A stretch of 64,000 nt of DNA from Archegozetes longisetosus (lineage: Eukaryota; Arthropoda; Arachnida; Sarcoptiformes; Trhypochthoniidae). The DNA lies in the NCBI GenBank assembly GCA_018873245.2, contig JAEMBT020000009.1, positions 17,205,794 to 17,269,793 of the forward strand. The letters are read 5' to 3'. A program made the position numbers and the translations under genes. Shown here piece by piece: positions 31,413-41,166 of this stretch. The notes under the pieces are model-generated. The model was not told where the DNA came from and did not search any database. It saw nothing but the letters and a program-made list of their open reading frames with translations. Position 1 is the stretch's first letter; the number at the start of each line of letters is the position of its first letter.

Positions 31413-33554
31413 CAGTCATGGAAATATCTAACTATGAAGATATAACAAGCTGTAAAATCAAACATGGTGAATGAATTTGAACCAATTTCAGCAACAAGGT
31501 GCATAAGCTCCCCCGATTTCTAAATACCCTTAGAAATTTAATAATTGAGCTAGTTTAAGAAAAGTAATCAAATTTTATTGAAAACAAGAGATTTTTATGA
31601 TAAAGAATAGGAGGGAATCTTAGCATCCCTGCTCGGTGTGTTCCTATTGACTTTTTACCAACCTGTCATATATCGTTGGAAAGGTCTTGTCAAGCTAAGT
31701 TCAAATACATCATACATGATGACCTGTGACCTTGGGTTCACCGACGGGTGACTTTTGACCTCTGATCACAAAAATTTACCCTATAATATAAAGTACATGG
31801 AAATATCTAACTATGAAGATATTATGCTTGATATCTTTTGAACTACCTAAGTGATTTGAAATCTGTTTTCTGCAAAATATCAAGCAACTTCCCCGATTGT
31901 TAAATTGAAAGCATGATCAAATTAGAAACAACATTTAACTAGATAAATTGAAAAAATAAAAACTTGAATTTTTAATTAAAAATCGTAATGTATTTGAAGT
32001 GAATCTAATTTTTAATGAGTTATTTTGAAACCACATGTTTTTTTGTTTGTAAACAAACAAATTTTGTTCAATTAAAACATTGATTGAAATGCGGTTTACT
32101 GTGGAAGAACGGGAACTCAAGTTCCGAAAATTTGTTAAAATGAGAGCCCAGAACCGCAAGAAGACCGCAATCATGAGAGATGTCGGTAAATATTCACAAA
32201 TTTTTTAATAATTATAAAAATTATCGAAATTTTCATCTGAAGGCATCAGTAGTAATACTTGTGACAAACGGGCGCGAATTGATGACAACGAAGAGCTCTT
32301 CATCTCAATCAAAAGACCCGGAGGGCGCCCTCCCCTCATAACTGAGAGCGATGACGAATCTTTGAGAACAGTGGCTCTTGAGAATAACTGGGATAACATT
32401 ACCCGATTAACACAAACCGAGACTTTTGTGGAAAACGATAGGCTCTCATCCATTTGTGATCGCACAATAAGGACGCGATTGAGTGATATGGGTATTCAAT
32501 TATTCAATAATTCAATTATCTTGTTAAATAATTCATTTTCTTGATTTAAGGTGTGAGGAGAAGAGCTGCCATTAAGGAAAGACTCCGGGAGTGGCATAAA
32601 GAGAGGCGCCTATCGTATGCCAATGAAATGATCATTATTGACTGGTCCAGAGTAATATTTATTGATGAGTTCAAGATCTGTAGTGGTGACAGGGTCAGCT
32701 CTGGGTGTGGCGCGAGAATGGCACTCGCTATGACGAGCGAAACATTGCTCACATGGACAGGATTTTCCGTTCTACTGTCTCTTTTGTGCTCTTGTGAGTT
32801 TTCTAACTTGAATATGATTTACTTAACTTTTTAATTTGTTTAAAATCTACCTAGTTTCAGTTTTCATGGATTTGGTGAACTTTTTGTTCATGAAACCCTC
32901 ACAGGAGGTTTATTCCAAGTTTTTGGAGGAACAAGTGCTCCCCTATATTGAGCGTCATTTTGATGACGGGAATGTTCTGCTCCTCCACGACAACCACTCA
33001 AGCTATACGTCACATTTTGTTAAGGATTGGATCACAAGAAATATCGAACCAGTTGAAGATTTTGTAATTCCACACCCGAGGTATTGATAGATTTCATTTT
33101 AAAATGGTATTTAATCAAATTTTCAGTCTTTCCCCGGATCTAAATCTCGATGAAAATGTCGGGTCAATGATAAAGAGTTTGGTTCGTAGTGAAAGACCAG
33201 TCATCACATCAAAAGAGGATTTATTGGCAGCTCTGAAGATGTGTTACTCTTCTTGGCGTCAGTTCTTTATCGACCTGGTGGAATTCATGCCCAGGCGTTT
33301 AGAGGCTGTGCAACAAGCTTCTGGTGGTCATACAAGATATTAATCTCATAAATATTCTATTATTTATCATAAAAATCTTTTGTTTTCAATAAAATTTGAT
33401 TATTTTTCTTAAACTAGCTCAATTATTAAACTCACAAGAGTATTTAGAAATCAGGGGAGTTTATGAACCTTGTTGCTGAAATTGGTTCAAATTCATTCAC
33501 CATGTTTGATTTTACAGCTTGTCATATCTTCATAGTTAGATATTTACATGACTG
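31413..33554 (+). mobile_element. Tc1/mariner-like element with about 200-bp TIRs and intron-bearing transposase
   Basis: The ends are CAGTCATGGAAATATCTAAC at 31413 and an inverted copy finishing at 33554. About 200 bp on each side match (AATTTGAACCAATTTCAGCAACAAGGT and so on). TA precedes the left end; the right flank is CA, so one duplication copy may be mutated. The flanking CCCCTxTGCGCGxATATA sequences are also inverted copies, so the true boundary may be about 20 bp further out. A second copy of the terminal motif lies inside at 31797-31830. Confidence 0.8.
32089..33343 (+). pseudogene. Tc1/mariner transposase with three or four short introns, frameshifted
   Basis: Exon 1 (ATG at 32089, MRFTVEERELKFRKF) ends near 32184. 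Exon 2 carries the linker (IKRPGGRPPLITESDDE) and ends at RLSDM|G. Exon 3 from about 32552 has the first catalytic D (VIFIDEF). LWVWRENGTRYDERNIAHMD follows only after a 1-base shift near 32697. After another intron, ELFVHE-like sequence needs one more shift before VYSKFLEEQVLPYIERHF and the second D (LLLHDNHSSY). A 47-bp intron (gtattg...ttttcag) rebuilds HPSLSPDLN, leading to the third residue in LDENVG, 38 residues after the second D. The usual NPIEN is LDEN here. The gene looks recently functional but is broken by at least two indels. Confidence 0.75.
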
Positions 33555-33837
33555 CATATATACGCGCAGGGGTAAATTTGGTCAGATTTTTGTAATCTCA
33601 GTATTGAAGTTATGAAAATCGCTAACTTTTAAACCACAAATTTTCGACACTCGAGACCACCAAATATGAACTTTTCTCGTATCTTAGAATCCGTAGATAT
33701 GAAGTTTCAAAAAAATTCCGCAAGGTTGAGATTTCTATATTAACCCCAAAATTTCTTACTTTGTAACAATTTTCCAATATTCCTTATAAGTATTAAAACA
33801 TTTCTCAAAAAACCTCAATTTTTCAATCAGATCAGAT

Positions 33838-33930
33838 TAGTCCAGCTCACGGCCTAGCCCACTCAGCTCCTGTCTAAGGTCCTCCAGTTCAACTCAGTTC
33901 AGCTCAAAGCTCGGCTCAAGCTCAGAATAA
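33838..33930 (+). repeat. CAGCTCA-rich degenerate repeat
   Basis: CAGCTCA/CAGTTCA/CGGCTCA units recur irregularly from 33843 to 33926, in a stretch notably poorer in A+T than its surroundings. Confidence 0.5.
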
Positions 33931-34217
33931 CTGTTCATCAACATTTTTAATCATATAAATAAAAGTAATAAAGATTCCTAAATTATATATAATTTGTATG
34001 TTTTGCATATGAAAATCTCTATTATTTACTAAAACTTATTATATGAAAGCCTATTACTTTTTACTATTCAGTTTTGAAGCGCCTTTTAAACTAGACATAA
34101 AACTTGCAAGGTGCACAACTTACATTTATATATGAATATATATAATTGACACAAATTTTGTCAATTATGTAGTCTTATAGATAAAGATAGAAAGAAGCGG
34201 CGATAAGAGACGAGTTC

Positions 34218-34439
34218 TTAAACTAATTTACAATCAGTTAATCCAAGATTAAGTTCCTTTTCTCTATTATCTAATCGGTTTTTGAGTGCTAAGCTTTGTA
34301 TGAAATTCGTAGTAACTTGAAGGACTGTACCGCTTGAAAGAAAACTATCGGTTTGTGCAACAAAAAGATCAACTATTAGCAGAAATACTAATCTATAGAG
34401 TCTATCTTGTATCATATTATTAAATAGAAATTTTATCAA
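34218..34439 (-). CDS. Possible signal-peptide exon of a secreted protein
   Basis: A minus-strand frame has, from an internal Met (MIQDRLYR), the hydrophobic run LVFLLIVDLFVA, a plausible signal peptide, followed by a polar stretch. A donor-like GTAAAT lies just before the stop (GLTD|gtaaat). No further exon could be tied to it, so this may be chance. Confidence 0.22.
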   Translation of the reverse strand: MIKFLFNNMIQDRLYRLVFLLIVDLFVAQTDSFLSSGTVLQVTTNFIQSLALKNRLDNREKELNLGLTDCKLV

Positions 34440-34799
34440 TTAATTTGTTGCATTAGTATAAGAAAATTTGACTAATCGCAAAACTCCGACAAAAATTATA
34501 AAAATGATCTATAGTTCTGTTAGCTGTTATCAGAAAACTTTTAGAAACAAAGCATAAAAAAGAAATTCATAGATAACTAAATTGTATTTAAGCATGAATT
34601 TAAGTCTGTCAAGTCGACAATTTTTTAACGTAAAGCAAAAAAAGTAAACAAAAAATTATAAGTCCTCAAGATATGCCATCAGAGTTTTTTTTTGATATTT
34701 CAATAGAAAAAACAAAGATGGCATGCTTTAAAACCATGATATCAACATTTTCAAAGATTAATTTAGTGAGTCAAATTCATTAATAAATAATAACGTAAA

Positions 34800-35620
34800 C
34801 CATGTTAATTTTCCACATTTATTTCAGTAAAGACAAGTTAATAATTTGAACAGTAATTAACAAAATTTTTGCAATAGTATTTGTTAATATACAGGACAAA
34901 CAATGTAGTTACTTAAACATTGAATATATGTCTAACTTAAAAGCTAACGCTTTGTAGAATCAGCTGCTAAATAGTATATTGCTAATATTGTTTGGAATTG
35001 TTCATTAGAATAACTTCGTTTATATTCAACTCTGCCAAATAGTTTTCAAGATGTCCGAAATATAATAGTTTTTTTTATTTATCTACGATACTTTTCATTG
35101 AAAATGTATGGATTCAATTTTGTTTATTTGTAACATAATCAAATAATGACTTAAAGTACAAATCAACTATAGATATAGCTAATCTAATCGCTCTTTTCGA
35201 TCAATTCGAATTCAAACAAGTAGTGAAGAAATGTTTGTGGACCTTTTATCAAATTGATTGAAGAACTATTCAAAGATAGGAGCAAAGTATCAAAATTATC
35301 CTCGATATGAAAAGTAAACATTTAAAAGTCGAGTAAAATATTCTTTTTTCGAATTGTTAATGTTTTGCGCAAAGCGATTAATAAATTAGATGAATTTTAC
35401 GATTGGATAACTGTCGATGGAGGATCCAATGTAATTCTTTTCGGACAACTAAAGTACTTTCCGATGTTGCGCGAATGTTTCTAGGTGTAGATGACATAGT
35501 TTAAGTAAACATATTGCTATAATCTCTGCGGGACATATTTTATCGGTTATAAGACTTGGAAATTGGCCAAAATTCAAATTCATATTCAGTTTTGCGCACC
35601 ATGTTTAGATAGCATTGATT
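34800..35620. other. No gene; one possible hAT trace
   Basis: AT-rich. About 35395-35475 (+) reads DWITVDGGSNVILFGQLKYFP, faintly like the TDGxSNxxxAL segment of hAT transposases, but without supporting motifs. Confidence 0.2.
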
Positions 35621-35623
35621 GCA

Positions 35624-36170
35624 TCAATTAAATTGGTAGCTACCCCCATAACAATTGTTAGAGAAGCTTAGAACAGCTTTTTCTCGATTTGGGGCAATTT
35701 TATGGTTAAGATTTGTCATTTTGATCAGTTGGTCTAATTTTTTTATTGTTGCTTCCCTCAATGATAGATATATTGAGAGGAAGGGTTGAATATCAAGTAT
35801 CGAGCCGGGTGCTTTATTAGGTACAAAACTGTAAATCACACCGCTTTCGAATGAATTCTCATAAATATCTCCAACTATACTAGAAAATTTAATATTGTAT
35901 CTGCTCCTTTTGTTATATGTGCTTTGTATTTACCCTTATCTGGGAATCAAAGCCATGCATTTATATAACGTACTCTCAGTTAAGTTAACATTAGAACTAG
36001 GTTTAAGCAACATAATTCTCTTGAAGTTACAATATTAGCATGTATCGTTATCTTTGGATCATCTGTCTTAAAGTGATCATTTATATAATCCTGAATGCCA
36101 TTAAAGTCATAATTACTTTCAGGGAATATTATTGTCTCCTAGTTGTTCCATCATGTATTTTGATTTACTT
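35624..36170 (-). pseudogene. Decayed copy of an uncharacterised multicopy animal protein family
   Basis: On the minus strand, 36130-36050 reads FPESNYDFNGIQDYINDHF and ITIHANIVTS. After a frameshift it gives KPSSNVNLTEST. Then 35900-35630 reads IVGDIYENSFESGVIYSF, VPNKAPGSILDIQP, SIYLSLREATIKKLDQL and a final EKAVLSFS. From memory of family patterns, this order (PGSYxxxDIN..., IxxNxxTLKSxx, ...CNIxxGSxxN, IYxFxPxxxPG, IYLPV...) is that of multicopy proteins found near mobile or virus-like elements in cnidarians, molluscs and arthropods. I cannot give a function. Several stops and shifts show it is dead. Confidence 0.5.
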
Positions 36171-36441
36171 GTATTGAGTTTTGCTGAGATATGCTATGAA
36201 TACCATGCTATAAAAATATGTGAATATTACAACCTATTAGAGCAATTTCTGTTGGAGAGAATTCTAAGGGACATTTTAATTAATTTCAATATCCTTCTGG
36301 TTAAGTGATTCTATTCAAAGTCAAACTCAATAGCAACATTTATCAAAAAGTATTTTATGTTACTTGAAATAACTCCTGTATTTAACAAAATGTCAAGTAT
36401 TGATACAATTTCTAACTTCAGGACTATTATTGCCAGCTTTT

Positions 36442-36633
36442 CTACTCCCCCACAACAAATTTAATCTTTATTATTGGTCTTGAATCTTGGTCATTATTTA
36501 GATAATATTTATAGTTTCTTCTCTCATTAGCTGTTAAGGCTGTTGATCCAACCTTTCTTAGTATATTGTAAGTGCAAAAGCCTCTTATAATGAAGTGTAC
36601 TGCACTTTTCACTTCACTCACTCTTTCAATCAC
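36442..36633 (-). CDS. Unidentified short frame beside the decayed family copy
   Basis: A 63-codon minus frame with a mixed composition (KVGSTALTANERRNYKYYL, PIIKIKFVVGE). It lies upstream of and on the same strand as the 35624-36170 remnant and may belong to the same element. No domain recognised. Confidence 0.2.
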   Translation of the reverse strand: MIERVSEVKSAVHFIIRGFCTYNILRKVGSTALTANERRNYKYYLNNDQDSRPIIKIKFVVGE

Positions 36634-36754
36634 ACAAAAAGCAAAACAGAGCTTTGCGTATAAACACTTTATTAAATATCACAAAAGAATTGTACATAAA
36701 GCCAACTATTCATAAACTGGGCACGAACTTTCCTCTCAACTCCTGAAACGGTAT

Positions 36755-36885
36755 CAGGACACTTGTTCGTCGCCGTTTATTCGTAGGACATTTGTTCGTC
36801 TAAGACACTTACTCGTCCAAGACATTTGTTCATCTAACACACTTATTCATCCAAGACACTTCTTTCAGGATGCTTGTTCATCTGA
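36755..36885 (+). repeat. About 17-bp tandem repeat (GACACTTGTTCGTCxAA)
   Basis: Units GACACTTGTTCGTC, GACATTTGTTCGTC, GACACTTACTCGTCC, GACATTTGTTCATCT, CACACTTATTCATCC and GACACTTCTTTC follow one another with about 17-19 bp spacing. It lies 200 bp outside the MULE remnant and may be its subterminal repeat. Confidence 0.75.
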
Positions 36886-37068
36886 AAATATATTTATCCT
36901 TGATACAACACAAGTGAAATAAATACGATGTTTTAGTCAATATTCCACAATTTATTTGACGAAAGTTACAAATTAAAAATTGTAAGAATAAAAAGAATTA
37001 CGAAAACTATAATAGTGAAGAAAATAATAATAAATAAGAATTACATACAAATGAAAGAATAAAAATAA

Positions 37069-37880
37069 TTAAGTTGATTGAAATTCCAAGTTATGGGCGA
37101 TTCCAATGAGATAGCTGTCCAGATCCCGTGAGCCATACATCATGACGATACTCTGAATCCGCTTTGCTGTTTCCTGATAAATCCTTCGTCTCGATTCTGG
37201 TTCCTGTCCTGCGATGAACTGCTCAATCTTGAGCTCGTTCAGACTTTGCTCTTTCTTTAATACATCGATGAATTTCCAGATGGTGGGATTGCTTGCTGAA
37301 AGAAGAGATGAAAATGAATTATGCCATCCTTCGACGGAGTTGTTGGTGTTCGGCAAGTCTTCAAATGTTCCTGTATATTGGTTCTATAGGGCAAGTGGAA
37401 ATTCTGGAAGTCTTCGTCCACGTCTACTCAGCCGTCCAATCCAGGTGTCCTGGAAATAGTCGATGAGGGGCCGCAGAAGATCTTCGTATTCAATAAAAAA
37501 AGGTGAAGCCATTAATTCTTCAAATTTGTCAATCACGTCGGCTTCTGGGACAAAGGCGAGTGCCATGAGCTGTCTGAGCTGAAGTGAGAAGTCTGGGTCT
37601 TTATCGTCAGTATATTTTTCCCGAATATCATTGTTTTGTTAAATCTATCTCCAAAGACACTGACTGAAGTGAAGAAAAACATCCACGACACATGATACCT
37701 TCGTAGATTTCCGAGAAAACTCCAAAGAGTGCTGGCTCAAAGTTGGTCATTACGCTTGCTGGTTTGAGGAAAGTTTGAGAAGATTCAATTGTTCGAGAAG
37801 ACGCTTATAAGTTTCCTTGGTCATGTTTGGAAGAAGAGCGTAGACTAGTATAACCACAGCATTGAAGATAATCGCGTTAA
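37069..37880 (-). pseudogene. MULE transposase, catalytic core to C-terminus, decayed
   Basis: Read on the minus strand: about 37880-37790 gives VYALLPNMTKETYKRLLEQL. About 37760-37740 gives VMTNFEPAL, where MULEs have the catalytic VMTDFE, so the Asp is Asn here. About 37690-37660 gives CFFHFSQCLWR (the conserved CxxH). Then come the frames 37566-37384 (LMALAFVPEADVIDKFEEL, IDYFQDTWIGR) and 37356-37069 (PNTNNSVEGWHNSFSSLL with the catalytic Glu, ELKIEQFIAGQ). Several frameshifts separate the blocks. The match to Mutator-like transposases is clear along about 270 residues; the N-terminal part and TIRs were not found. Confidence 0.85.
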
Positions 37881-37889
37881 TGGTTAAAA

Positions 37890-38990
37890 ACTGACAAAAA
37901 AAGCGGCGGCATGGTCTTTGTTTATAAGAGACTGCTTTTTAGTATCCTCTAGTAAACTTTAACTGTAAGGCTTGTATCAACTAATTCACTATAATGCATG
38001 ATCTCATCAAGATGATATTGCTCTTCATTTTTGTATTTTTTTAAAGTGATGTGACCAATTCGTTAGACTTATTGATTTGGTACATTCATCATAGAAGTTT
38101 TTTAATTGTAGACAGTAGTACTTCTATTTTTATTACTATTTCAACGTTTATACTTTGGTGGGATTGTTGCGTTTTAGCTATCGATCTTTTGGCATCATTT
38201 TCAATCATTGGTTTTCTTCTTTTTATTGACAAATTACGAGATCTACAATAGGCCCTACATATTTGATTCTACTTTTGTCTTATTGACTTTACAAAAATTG
38301 ATCTCTCGAGATTCCGCGAGATTTTCCATGAGATGAGATTTGTTTACGTGACTACTGAACAACATATACTATTCAGACTTATATCAGTGCGGTAGCCAAT
38401 AAATTAAGCCGAGTTGGCCGCGTAATTATTAGAGGGAAAAAATTCAGCCCTTCATAAAAATATATTTTTAGTTTAAATTAAATCTTTATATTGTTTACAG
38501 TATGGATAAGCAAATTTGCCACTGAATAAGCTCAACCATTAGAAAAATTTCACTATTTATTTATTTTCTTCATATTTTAGGATCTTCCAATCGTTCGAAA
38601 AACTGTGACCACTATAATCATGAGAATGATTTAAAGTCATCATAACTCAAACTATTTGATGTATCAAGTTCGTTGTCGCCAAAAAATATTAGAATTGCAA
38701 ATATAGAAGTTATCTGAAAGTGACCTAAAAGATCAAAATCATCTCCACGCTAGCAAAATTTAGTTAAGGGAACTTAAATTTCCACTAGTATTACTTTCTC
38801 TAAAGTTCGTTTTCTTTCAATTCTTGATTATATCAAATAAATTATTTAGTCATCTTATGGATTGCAATTACTATCTCTTCTATTTTAATACATATCTTTG
38901 TATACTAAATACTTTATTTTCACATTAATTGCTATTATTTGAGTCTAAAACTGGAAAATAATAATGTAATCTCAAAGGAGGATGCCAAAG
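37890..38990. other. AT-rich DNA, nothing recognised
   Basis: The upstream part of the MULE element may extend into this stretch, but no matching frame is visible. The 66-codon frame at 38051-38251 is rich in Ile, Leu and Phe and reads as chance. Confidence 0.35.
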
Positions 38991-39252
38991 ATGGCCTACC
39001 GCGTTACAGTCCGAAACAGGGCTTGATGAGTAGATCAAAGTTGTCAATGGGCACAAAGTTATCAGGTGTGGCATTCACGAGTTATAGGTCACAATAGTTC
39101 AATGCGTCGGTCGCTCCTAGTTCCTTTGCAGAGTTTGCAAATATATTAAATCTACATATCATTAAAATGTACTCAAGAAGATGAATTCAACGATGCCATG
39201 CTCAAGTATATAGGTCATGTTTTAAAGTGGCGTTAACTATGTTTTTATATAA

Positions 39253-39420
39253 AAATTGATATCATCTGCCACCGGGAGCCGCCTCCTCATGGTGACGGCG
39301 GGCAACGGGCTAAGCCCGTCTGAGGCTTCCGGTAAACAATATACCGTCATGGCCGATGACGAGCACTCGGGAGTCTCGGGCGGTACCCTCTCAAATAAAG
39401 CCCACGCTGGTAGGTTAGGT
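39253..39420 (+). repeat. GC-rich block shared with 22283-22320
   Basis: This 170-bp island is GC-rich and contains GAGTCTCGGGCGGTACCCTC followed by TCAAATAAAGCCC. The same roughly 35-base block occurs in reverse orientation at 22283-22320 inside the long-TIR element. A TAGGTTAGG follows at 39411. It interrupts the region just upstream of the SWIM ORF. Confidence 0.65.
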
Positions 39421-39551
39421 AAAGGCCAGCTAGCGACAAGTATGCTACAATCTATACAGCATGTAAGACCTGATGGGAGCTATTAAGTCCAGTTATCCAG
39501 GCAGTGTGTACCTCTTTCGCTTAGCTCCCATGGCACTCCAGCTGATCCCTA

Positions 39552-39797
39552 ATGTTGATCCGCGGCCGGATCCAGTCTCGACACCGTAGTCAAACAAAGT
39601 ACTTGATCTACGTTTTAGTAGATCAAGAAAAAGTTAGTGCCGAGACAATTGTCGGATACTATTGTCAATGCAAAAATGACCAGAGGACTGTAGGATGCTG
39701 TGCACACATGACAGTTCTATGGTTTCTTGGGTATGGAAGGTTCCAGCGTGAAATTCAAATGTCTTCAGTCGTTAAGCGACCTTTGTGTGGTACTTGA
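39552..39797 (+). CDS. SWIM-type zinc finger protein fragment, mobile-element type
   Basis: The frame starts LIRGRIQSRHRSQTKYLIYV and continues with TIVGYYCQCKNDQRTVGCCAH then LWFLGYGRF. The CQC...CCAH arrangement (CxC, about 9 residues, then CxH) is a SWIM finger. The surrounding IQSRH...YxCxCxxxxRTVGxCAHxxxxLWFLGYxRH pattern is that of a widespread multicopy arthropod and cnidarian protein, probably transposon encoded. The N-terminal part seems displaced by the GC-rich block at 39253-39420. The stop at 39795-39797 is probably the natural C-terminal region or a truncation. Confidence 0.7.
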   Translation: MLIRGRIQSRHRSQTKYLIYVLVDQEKVSAETIVGYYCQCKNDQRTVGCCAHMTVLWFLGYGRFQREIQMSSVVKRPLCGT

Positions 39798-39913
39798 AAG
39801 CCCTGACGAAGACCCGACTTGATTTTATTTTACTTTTTATTTTTATTTTTCATTCACATGGCCTGTATACCTAAGCATGGTATCGTTGAATTCGTCTTGT
39901 TGAATACTTTTCA

Positions 39914-40156
39914 ATGATATATAGGTTTAATATATTTGCAAGCATCGCAAGGGAATTAGAAGCGACCAACCCTTTGGACTATTGTGACCTAAAACTTATG
40001 ACTGCCACACATAACAACTTTGTGCTCATTGACAACTTTGATCAACTCATCAAGACCTGTCGATTGACACCTGTTTTGTCCTGCAACGCAGTAGGCCAGT
40101 GTTCCATAGATTCTTGGTGTCCTCCTTTAAATTTAACGACAGGTCAAATAATCTAA
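39914..40156 (+). CDS. Unidentified frame following the SWIM ORF
   Basis: About 80 codons, from ATA-rich start sequence to TAA, with a well-mixed composition (LEATNPLDYCDLKLMTATHNN, LIDNFDQLIKTCRL, SCNAVGQCSIDSWCPPL) including four Cys. It looks formerly coding and may be part of the same element as the SWIM fragment. No domain recognised. Confidence 0.3.
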   Translation: MIYRFNIFASIARELEATNPLDYCDLKLMTATHNNFVLIDNFDQLIKTCRLTPVLSCNAVGQCSIDSWCPPLNLTTGQII

Positions 40157-40403
40157 AATTACTCATGTTACGAAATCATTGTATGTAATACATAAAAAAT
40201 TGATATTAATAGCATTAATTTGACTATGTATCAATTTTAGACTCTATTAATTGTAACATTTTGATAAATTTTTTATATAATTACCCACTTGAATAATTCA
40301 ATTTTACTTCAAGAATAATTTTTCTTTATCTCTCTAACTATCAAAGTTTTCATGAATTTTTCTCTTAAACACAGCTTGTTAGTAATTTTTGAAGTAAATA
40401 TGG

Positions 40404-41166
40404 GGTGAGGATTAAAATTTTGCAAAACTTCACGCGATAATATCTCTTGTTACCGAATCCTTCAAATAGTTTTCTATACATCAATATAAAACCAATAATC
40501 TCTACTTTTGATTAGTGTGAAATATTTTATGCAAAAATTAATAATGCAAAGTATGGATAGTTTGAATCAATATGAACGCCGAAAGATGATTGGAAAATTT
40601 TATATTAGAAATTGATCGCAAAGACGATCTAATGCATTTTTGGAATCGTGGAGTGATATTAATGCAAAAATGTATAAAACTTAGTGTATTACGAAGAAGT
40701 TGATGCCATTTTCCCGTAAATTCCATTGTCGCCAGAGTTTTATATTCTGGTCTGACTTGGCATCAGCTCATTATGCTCGAGACCATTGAAGTTTATAATA
40801 AGCTTTATATGCGATATATGCAGCGCAACGAAAAATCTTTTCGGTTTCGTCTATAGAAGAACTTTGGACTATAATTAACAGTAGGGCTTATGCGAATAGA
40901 TGGACAGCAACTGCGGTTAAGCAACTAATTAAAAGAGCCAACCTTAAACTCAAAACTTTCAACCAAAGTTATTTCCAGTGCCTTTTTGTGGGACTGAGAA
41001 CTAAAGTTCATAATGTTGCTGAAAAAGATACCAATTCAGTTCTTCTATAAATAAATATAAAAATACTTTCATTTTTCTAAAACTATATGTGTTTAGTTTG
41101 GCTATTATGAGTACAACAATGAATTACTGACTGGATTTACTTTTGCAAAATTTATATCCTCACCTG
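40404..41166 (+). mobile_element. Internally deleted mariner-like element
   Basis: Inverted ends: GGTGAGGATTAAAATTTTGCAAAA at about 40405 and its imperfect complement finishing GGATATAAA...TCACC near 41166. Inside are the second and third catalytic parts of a mariner-type transposase on the plus strand. TA duplication is not clean at the ends, so the limits are approximate. Confidence 0.6.
40640..41050 (+). pseudogene. Mariner-like transposase, C-terminal half
   Basis: The order is LMPFSRKFHCRQSFIFWSDLASAHYARD, where the FWSDLASAHY segment carries the second catalytic Asp. After stops near 40790 it resumes with VSSIEELWTIINSRAYANRW (catalytic Glu of the PIEDFW block), QLIKRANLKLKTFN and a final KVHNVAEKD before TAA at about 41048. 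The segment from the Glu to the stop is open. The N-terminal and first-Asp regions are absent. Confidence 0.75.
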
